Shown here in pieces: positions 57,561 through 64,000 of a DNA stretch of 64,000 bases (position 1 is its first letter; every line of letters begins with the position of its first letter). Under the pieces are notes generated by a model. The model worked only from the letters and a program-made list of their open reading frames with translations. It did no database searches and was not told the origin of the DNA. A program made the translations under genes and the position numbers. Origin of the DNA: Prosapia bicincta (taxonomy: Eukaryota; Arthropoda; Insecta; Hemiptera; Cercopidae); contig JBAIZL010000001.1 in the NCBI GenBank assembly GCA_036971475.1, positions 211,250,075-211,314,074 on the forward strand. Reading direction: 5' to 3'.

Positions 57561-58258
57561 GCACTCTCTATGTTCTGTTTCCTCGTTTAACAAATTATGC
57601 TCTATACAAAGTAAACAACAATAATGCCTATGTAACTGTCTCGAAACCAGTAGTTTTCCACATTGTACAAGTTTTACTGTATCATACTTATTAATAAAAA
57701 TTTGGATAATCCATCCGTAAGTTTTAAAATAATCACTACCTGTTAAGATATTAAAATCTTTTGAATAGAAGGGATGAATAATTTTATGGATGGACTGAGA
57801 TTAATTCTGAGTATTTTAGAAATTATAAAATATGCCCTTTTAATTTATGTACCAAGTTTTTTTTAAAGGTATAGACATGCTTCTAACAAAATTGATAATA
57901 AAACTTACTTTTTAATAACATTGTGATAGTTATCAAGCAAATCATGACAATATCAACCAAGGAAACTACTTTTATTATTAATAATTGATTATGTTAATAA
58001 CTATTCAAAGTAATGATGCTTACTAGTTATAAACATGAGTTTTTTTACCTTCTCTATTGCCTCAATTACCTTTCATAATTTTTAACAATAAAAAAAGTTG
58101 TTCTGTTTCACAAAAAAGTAAAAGAAACATAAGCAGTCCTACAATGACATAAAAAGTATATTTCTGTTTTAATAAAAAACAATAAAAAACTGAATTACTG
58201 ATCATAATATAGTTGATTTGCTTCATTTAAGTAAAAAGTGGATTATTTTTTTTTCCAG
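57561..58258. other. No gene recognised (end of UPF0598 intron 2)
   Basis: AT-rich intronic DNA ending in the polypyrimidine tract TTTTTTTTTCCAG that precedes exon 3. Confidence 0.6.
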
Positions 58259-58695
58259 ATAAGACATTTTTGGTCTTTTTCTTCAAACGTTTAAGGCTGA
58301 ACAATACAGGTCGATACGAAAAAGATTTTCCATTTTTTTCTCCTTGTGGGAAAGAACGTAATTTTATTAGGTGTGATGACACACCAATTGTATACACACA
58401 TGTAGCTGAAAAAAATGAAAAAGATATATTTTGCTATGGTCATGCAGGAAATGAATTACATCAAGAGTTTCAACCTGACCACATTTATATGGACACAAAC
58501 ACTGGCAGAGTTTATCATCCAGCACCAGAATCTGGAGGGTCGGTTGGTTTAATTCAGTCAAAACTAGCCATTGATTTTAGTCGCCACTTTACATTTAACA
58601 ATGGAGAGGGTAAAAGTCCAACACATTTTTCTTGGAAAGAAAATGATTATATTTTAAATGCAGAATGGTATAAGAAATTGAGAACCAGTGTTTAG
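58259..58695 (+). CDS. C8orf82: UPF0598 (C8orf82 homologue), terminal coding exon
   Basis: Begins after CCAG with AT, completing a GAT codon with exon 2, then KTFLVFFFKRLRLNNTGRYE, FPFFSPCGKERNFIRCDDTP, a variable middle, and GRVYHPAPESGGSVGLIQSK before TAG. These are the most conserved blocks of UPF0598 (human: RYEAAFPFLSPCGRERNFLR and LYHPAPE). The three exons give about 210 codons against 216 in human. No stop or frameshift is seen, so the gene looks intact and under selection. Its biochemical role is not known. A weak ATTAAA lies near 58905; no AATAAA follows closely. Confidence 0.95.
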
Positions 58696-58853
58696 TATTT
58701 AAACAATTATTTATAGTTAATAGAGTAGATAATATTTACCCTTATAAATAACTCAATTTATTGAAGTAGTAATTGAAATATAATTTACAATTCTTTCACA
58801 TTAGTAATGTGAACTTGTGTGTGTATGTGTGTGTGTGTCATTTTTCATTTTGA
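58696..58853. other. Probable UPF0598 3' UTR and (GT)n microsatellite
   Basis: AT-rich DNA after the stop codon with a TGTGTGTATGTGTGTGTGTG run at about 58817-58838. Confidence 0.5.
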
Positions 58854-59345
58854 AGTACACCGGAACTCCAATTATCCAAACTCTGACTATCCGAATTGCT
58901 TTTCGATTAAAAAAAAAATTATAAGACAAACGTGATTTCCAAATTATTTTTTTGGCTACATATGCTATTGGGCTTTACTCCGTAAAGCTAGTGTAGGCAC
59001 AGCACAAACATTATTTGGATGCAGTTCTGTATGGTTGTGGTTGTTCTAAATGAGAATTAGTTGTCTTATCTTTAGCAGATAAACTAATTATAGATCAATT
59101 AGATAAAGGCGATACAACTAAACAGTTGACTGAGATGTATAGTGTTGGACAATCAACGATTTCACATTAAAAGGATCAAACCAACATTTTAAAACTTTGT
59201 TCCATTGCTTGAAAACGAAGATGAAAGTTCTAGAAAATCAATGAAGGCGTCAGAAGACAAAGAATTAGAAGATACCATTTTCAAGTTGTTTTCTGGAACA
59301 ACATGCTATGGGAAAATCAATTTCAGGTCCAATTATTTGTGAAAA
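58854..59345 (+). pseudogene. Second Tigger/pogo relic: terminal repeat and HTH N-terminus
   Basis: Starts with a TIR-like GTACACCGGAACTCCAATTA, TCCAAACTCTGACTATCCG (pogo-type ends carry ATTATCCGAAC). From about 59075 the plus strand reads LSLADKLIIDQLDKGDTTKQ and LTEMYSVGQSTISH, the CENP-B/psq-type helix-turn-helix of Tigger transposases, then decays. No DDE region follows. Confidence 0.7.
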
Positions 59346-59527
59346 AGCTAAGATTTCAGAAACTTGAAAACAATATAAAACTAAAAAGATATTTATTTCC
59401 ATTTGCAACATACATACAGTATTCTTGAATTTTGTAGTCCATTACGTTCGGTGAATCTTATTAATCACTTAAACAATAGCTTATGACTATCCGAACTTTA
59501 ATTTTAGTAAATTTGTTAAAACTTACT

Positions 59528-59575
59528 GAGACAGAAATTTTTCGATTGCTATGTGCCAATCTTCATCAGTGTCCT
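59528..59575 (-). ncRNA. Hammerhead-like ribozyme motif, PLE-C, with covarying stem II
   Basis: Core CUGAUGA, extra A, stem II GAUUG/CAAUC (versus GAUCG/CGAUC in other copies), GAAA, short A/U stem III, UC, stem I GACA/UGUC. The paired change in stem II keeps the helix. Confidence 0.65.
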
Positions 59576-60021
59576 CTGCTTGGAGATGTTGGGTCAATAC
59601 AAAATGTTGGTTACAGTAAAAAATACAAGACAACACCAACATTAAAGATAAACTACAATCACCAGGCCTATACAAACTGAACTGCGACGAACGTAACAAA
59701 TTCTACATTGGACAAACAGATCTCAGCTTTAAACAAAGAGTCGAGGAACACAAACAGAACACCAATTCAACATTTTACAATTAAGTAAAAGAAACAGGAC
59801 ACAAATACACAGATATTTACCATAAACTAGAAATCCTACACATCAACAAAAAAGGACCAGATCTCATCACACTAGAACAATATGAAATTTACAGACACAC
59901 AAAAACACAAAGTACAAACATATTAAAAGAACAAACGCAATACAAATCACACATACTATTTGATACTTTCGAAAACCTACCTTTAAAACAGTCACCGATT
60001 GACCCAGCATCTCCAAGCAGA

Positions 60022-60067
60022 AGACACTGATGAAGTTCGGCACATAGCGATCGAAAACGTCCAGTCT
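60022..60067 (+). ncRNA. Hammerhead-like motif, PLE-C, partly decayed
   Basis: Core CUGAUGA and GAAA retained; stem II GUUCG/CGAUC has one mismatch; stem III and the cleavage site (ACGUCCAGUC) are altered. Confidence 0.5.
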
Positions 60068-60676
60068 CAGTAAGTTTTAACAAATTTACTAAATTTAAAG
60101 TTCGGATAATCATAAACTATAGTTTAAGTGATAAGATTCACCAAACGTAATGGATTACAAAATTCAAGAAATAAACAGTTATATTACAAAACTTTTGATC
60201 TATTGAAACTAATGATATTTTAATTGAATTCGTCATATCTTTTAATTTCATCTTAATTAGGGTGTCTAGTAAAATAGCTTGAAGAAATTCCCTGAGTTTT
60301 CCCTGACTTTTCCAGGGTGCCTAGTAAAATAGCTTGAAGAAATTCCCTGAGTTTTCCCTGACTTTTCTAAATTGTATTTACACTATATTTATAACACTTA
60401 GAATATAAAAAATTTATACAACTGTCTTGTCTTAGCTTTTTTGCTTTAGTTTTTCAATCTCTTCAGATATAAGTTTATTTCTTTTGTAGCAACTGACTTC
60501 ACTTTTGCTTTTTTAGCTTCCAGTTCCTTCAGCTGAATATTATTTTTCCTCTTCTTAGCTGCTCTTCTATTTTTCTCGGTCATTTTCTGTAATTAAAACG
60601 CTTTGTAGTTTACATGATATTAGTTTATGGTGCCACAAGCAAACAAAATGTAACAGGATTTTTCCTTGGTATAAAC

Positions 60677-62415
60677 TTATTTCAAAATAAATAATAATAA
60701 TATGTTTAATATAATAATATGTTTTATAAATAATATATGTTTACCTACCCTCTTTCTGTCATCCTCTGCTTCTTTGAATCTGCTGTGTGCATTTCTCATG
60801 CAAAGAATCATTTTTTTGGGCATTGGTTCAGAAAATAATTTCATAAGTCCGCCAGCATCAGTTATTGCAACGTATATTACTCTTTGAGCAGTAAGTGACT
60901 CCTCTTTTAAATTTTTAACTAACATTTCTTTGTTAATTGAGAATCCTCTCTCTAATGTGGCATTGCCATGTGATAGAATTAACATTTTTTTAATAACATC
61001 TTTCAAATTTTCTTCTAAACCAACTTTCAACATCCAAAACTTGTCCAGCCTGGTTTCTGTCCTTTTATAATTTGCACATTCCATTTTGAATGTAGGCCTT
61101 GCCAACAGCTTCTTAAATTCTGTGTCAGCTCTATCAGCTACAGCAGATGAAATGACATAGTTTTGAACCAAAATTTCTAGTGTTTTACCCATGTTCTGAC
61201 AGGCTTTCTCTTCATATGTAGCAATATTTGATGGTTTCAAGAATGACAGATGGATTTTGTTAATTCATATTTCAGAGGTGACCTTTCTTGAGTTTTAAAA
61301 ACAAAATGTTGAAAACAACTCCTAATATCTTTTCTCAAGCCCATAACCTCTTTATCCTTTTTAGATTCACATTGTCTCAAGGCAGCTCTCGTTCCATAAC
61401 CTATATCAATGTCTCTGACTTTAAGCAGATTTTTGAATAATCTTTCTTCTTCCTCAAACATATTTACCTTGAAAAAATCTGAGTTTTGCATAATTTCTAC
61501 TTTCACAAATCTGAGCATAACTCTCTTAACAAGGTTGAGAAGAGTGTCATACAAAAATGGCACCATTGGGGCATCAGATTGAAATTCAGTTAAAAATGGC
61601 TCCAATGCTTCAGCAAAACACTGGAAAAAAGCCAGTTTAGCACAAAGGAATTTATCATTTAAACAATGTTCAACTACCTTAAAACTATTACATTTGGGCT
61701 CTTTGTCGGTTCCTTTCACACAATCCACATATTTTCTAAGTGCCGGTAGCAAATCTTGAGCTCTTTTTGCTACTCTGGAGTTTTCTACCCAACGAACCAT
61801 GCAAAATGGAAGAGGGAATAACAACGATCCTGTTAGCTGTGTAAATTGACCTCTTCTAACTGGAACCATCTTAAACAAATTGTGGATAGCCCTCAAAAAT
61901 TCTATCAAGTTCCAACCAGTTTTATTAATTCCCGTTTTAAAAGCTCCATTCACAATATGCAGTTCACAAGAACCCAATTCTAAAAGTTTTGGCGCTTTTT
62001 CCCCATGGATGGTTATTGATTTCCTCTTTTAGATGTCTATAGAAAGCCCAGTTTACATTGGGCCCATCTATTGATATCTGAAGGATCTTGGATAAATCCA
62101 GACTTTGAACACCTTTTAAGAACGAATTGAGTAACTCTTTTGCTTTTGTGTCTGTAAGGAACACAGAACCAAAATATCGAGCTTTCACTTCATCCGTCTC
62201 TGCATCCCGATACCTAACACTCAAATCCATTTGGGCTCTTTGTAATATTTTGTTTAAACTTTCATCAAAGCCAGTTACATAGTTAGAATTTGAATTTAAT
62301 GATGTCAGTAACAGGTCTTTAAAATAATTTGATAAACCAAATACAACACTATAGGAAATTGTATCTCCGCAATCTCATGTTCTGTGCAATGGTGCTATTG
62401 ACTTATTTTTACTCA
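60677..62415 (-). pseudogene. hAT-like transposase, broken by stops and frameshifts
   Basis: Minus strand, possible start at 62415 (MSKNKSIAPLH, soon followed by a TGA). Then SYSVVFGLSNYFKDLLL, VTGFDESLNKILQRAQMDL and ISIDGPNVNWAFYRHLK (catalytic aspartate region). A frameshift near 61970 is followed by GSCELHIVNGAFKTG and CMVRWVENSRVAKRAQ (the RW motif). A stop/frameshift near 61240 precedes the C-terminus with LSHGNATLERGFSINKEML, the hAT dimerisation-region hallmark. An N-terminal BED-type finger is not seen. The protein resembles a large group of uncharacterised hAT-related proteins common in animals. Non-functional as it stands. Confidence 0.85.
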
Positions 62416-63240
62416 TCTTAAAATCTGAAAAATATACAATACTGCTGTATGTTTGTAGCATAATTATACATATTATAATGTTATTGACAGATCAAATGTC
62501 AATATACTACAAATTAGAAATGTATGGCAACTATTTTCAACAATAACTTTGAATAACTTGCCTATGAGTTTTCCAGAAAGACAAAATGCCACAACACCAC
62601 TATTCAAACAAATGAACAAACTGAAATTACAAAACCAGAATTGAAAAATGAACTGCTTTATCACAAGAGGCCTGTTGATGTGTTCATACTTCCGCCAGTT
62701 CTGAATATTGACCAGCGAGCACGTACAGCTGGGAAGATTTAGCGTGGACCATGGCCGGTGCGTGAGGGGCAGTTGGTAGGCCTCGCTGAGACCGAGAAGG
62801 GAAGGAGGGGAGGTAATGATGACATCTGCATGTAGTGATTGCCCGCTACGGCAATGAAAACCGGAACCTTCCATGTTGAAATAAACAGTGTAAAAATAAT
62901 CACCGTCAAATAAAACACATACTATCACGAGTCTAGACAATGTTTACACAGCGTTCTGTGTGGTCAGAAACAGACTGAGTTATCTGTTATCCCCACCCGT
63001 CCATATAACAGAATCACTGCGCACCCCAAGGCCATGGTCCAGGCTAAAATTTCCCAGCTGTACCGACTCGACACATTTATTATTTATTGACATAAGTCCT
63101 GAAGTCATAGCAACGGGCTTATCAAATAAATAATGGGCATCTAAATAAAGAAGTGTTATTTCCTGACTGCCCTGCCCCTAAACCAGCCCGCTGGCTTACA
63201 ATACCAAATATTCGAGAGCAATGGTCACTAGTTTTGTTTC
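62416..63240. other. hAT 5' internal region (relative to its minus-strand transposase); no gene
   Basis: GC-richer patches (62690-63060). The 155-codon minus-strand frame at 62473-62940 shows no domain. The block around 62745-62755 (GTGGACCATGGCC) recurs inverted near 63030-63043 (GGCCATGGTCCA), a subterminal inverted repeat of about 300 bp span. Confidence 0.5.
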
Positions 63241-63350
63241 TAATCAAAATAAATATTTTCCTGATTTTAAAAAATTTTCCCTGAATTTTCCAGAATCTTA
63301 AAATTCCCTGACTTTTCCAGGTTTTCCCTGTCGCTAGACACCCTGTTAAT

Positions 63351-64000
63351 CATAAGTAATTATTTGAAGAACAAAGTGTAAACTATTAAAATCCACAGTT
63401 CTTAGTTTTCCCTCTATCCAAGGTTCCCTCTACCGACAGACAAGGTTAATAGTTTTCACTTAGTTCCTTCAATAATTACTTTGTAATAATTAATACATAC
63501 AGTAATTATTTAAAATTGACCCTATTTTTGATAAAAATCCAATTATCCTAATTGTTGTTTATTTGTATGAGATCCAGTCCCAAATGGTTTAGGTAATTAT
63601 AGTTCTGCTGTACCTTATTTCAAGTGCATGTGCTTAGTCTCATACTGGCTTGTCTTGAAAAAAGTTTTTAATTAGTGATTGATGCTGTAAATACTCCTTA
63701 GCAGACAGATTCAAACAAATAAATATAAATACATTTAAGCAAAATTAATGTATTAGGTCTAGTAAATTTAGAATTGTAAATTACAATTTTTTTTTATTAA
63801 CTTGACAAAAAAACCACTATTTACTGATTTACTCAGCAGACGCGTTTCACACTAGGTCAGTGCATTATTCAATGCTGTTAGTTAACGACAAGACTGTTGC
63901 TCAGATGTGTTGTGTTGGTGAGTCTGTGGTGTTATTGTTCATAGAGTAGTTGTTAGTTATGTGCTCAAATATAGTATTTGATTGTGACTGTGTTTTGTCA
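63351..64000. other. No gene recognised
   Basis: The first roughly 110 bp duplicate 44915-45030 (old repeat around the PLE-C copy). The rest is AT-rich, with a less AT-rich end (63835-64000) without a recognisable frame. Confidence 0.5.

Larger units (their letters stand above)
59401..60180 (+). mobile_element. PLE-C: endonuclease relic between inverted terminal repeats
   Basis: Outer arms (about 59401-59600 and 60000-60180) are inverted copies of the PLE-C terminal repeat and flank. Between them the plus strand shows GIY-YIG remnants (LNCDERNKFYIGQTDLSF, RVEEHKQN, LEQYEIYRHTKT) matching the frame at 23720-24103, with stops and frameshifts and without RT. This shows how PLE-C palindromes embed a truncated coding part. 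Confidence 0.8.
60258..63345 (-). mobile_element. hAT-like DNA transposon, 3.09 kb, with TIRs and TTAAT duplication
   Basis: Ends TAGGGTGTCTAG and CTAGACACCCTG form an inverted repeat of about 11-12 bp, flanked on both sides by TTAAT (60253-60257 and 63346-63350). Both subterminal regions carry repeated CCCTGACTTTTCC phrases; the left one has a tandem duplication of about 65 bp (60263-60365). The paralogous sequence at 44906-44922 lacks the element and has a single TTAAT. A 5-bp duplication is shorter than the classical 8 bp of hAT but has been described for some hAT groups. Confidence 0.9.

Noticed and set aside
62473..62940. A 155-codon minus-strand frame as an accessory hAT gene
   Set aside because: It has no recognisable domain and overlaps an inverted subterminal patch; nothing supports it as coding.

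Overview
This is a 64 kb stretch of AT-rich animal nuclear DNA, most likely from an invertebrate. I lean to an arthropod, because a BEL/Pao LTR element, RNase H-bearing LINEs and many Penelope-like elements (PLEs) occur together, but the sequence alone does not settle this. Nearly every long open frame belongs to a transposable element or a tandem repeat.

One host gene could be reconstructed: the UPF0598 gene (human C8orf82 family), plus strand. Its coding exons are at 12087-12233, 47541-47589 and 58259-58695. Joined across GT-AG introns they give about 210 codons, close to the human length. The two introns (35.3 kb and 10.7 kb) hold most of the repeats described here.

Layout. 1-1560: 3' end of a PLE (family E) and terminal-repeat hairpins. 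1.5-12 kb: AT-rich DNA with a 60-bp minisatellite (4.4-5.0 kb), an inverted-repeat MITE (8.3-9.1 kb), hAT-like end relics and PLE-A terminal repeats. 12.1 kb: UPF0598 exon 1, followed by a second MITE. 16.7-17.8 kb: PLE-A. 18.1-22.9 kb: a BEL/Pao element with both LTRs and a GTAAT target duplication, but without RT, RNase H and integrase. 23.5-24.1 kb: PLE-C. 25-29.8 kb: one LINE inserted in another. 30.2-33.5 kb: a 54-bp satellite with higher-order structure. 34.5-38.7 kb: (TA)n tracts and tandem PLE-B copies, one nearly intact. 39.6-42.1 kb: two 442-bp direct repeats flanking a decayed vigilin (KH-domain) fragment. 42.2-44.8 kb: three large PLE palindromes. 48.9-50.0 kb: a second PLE-A. 50.4-57.6 kb: a Tigger/pogo relic split by a LINE whose 3' UTR is itself split by a PLE hairpin cluster. 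59.4-60.2 kb: a second PLE-C. 60.3-63.3 kb: a hAT-like transposon with a TTAAT duplication, whose unoccupied paralogous site survives near 44.9 kb.

The most interesting signal is a set of small hammerhead-ribozyme-like motifs in the terminal repeats of five PLE families. They lie on the coding strand just downstream of the GIY-YIG endonuclease frame wherever a frame is present. All carry one extra nucleotide between the CUGANGA core and stem II, and most have a short self-complementary stem III. Stem pairing covaries between copies. In families A, D and E the core positions 3 and 8 change together from C/G to U/A. Many copies sit in long palindromes bordered by (TA)n.
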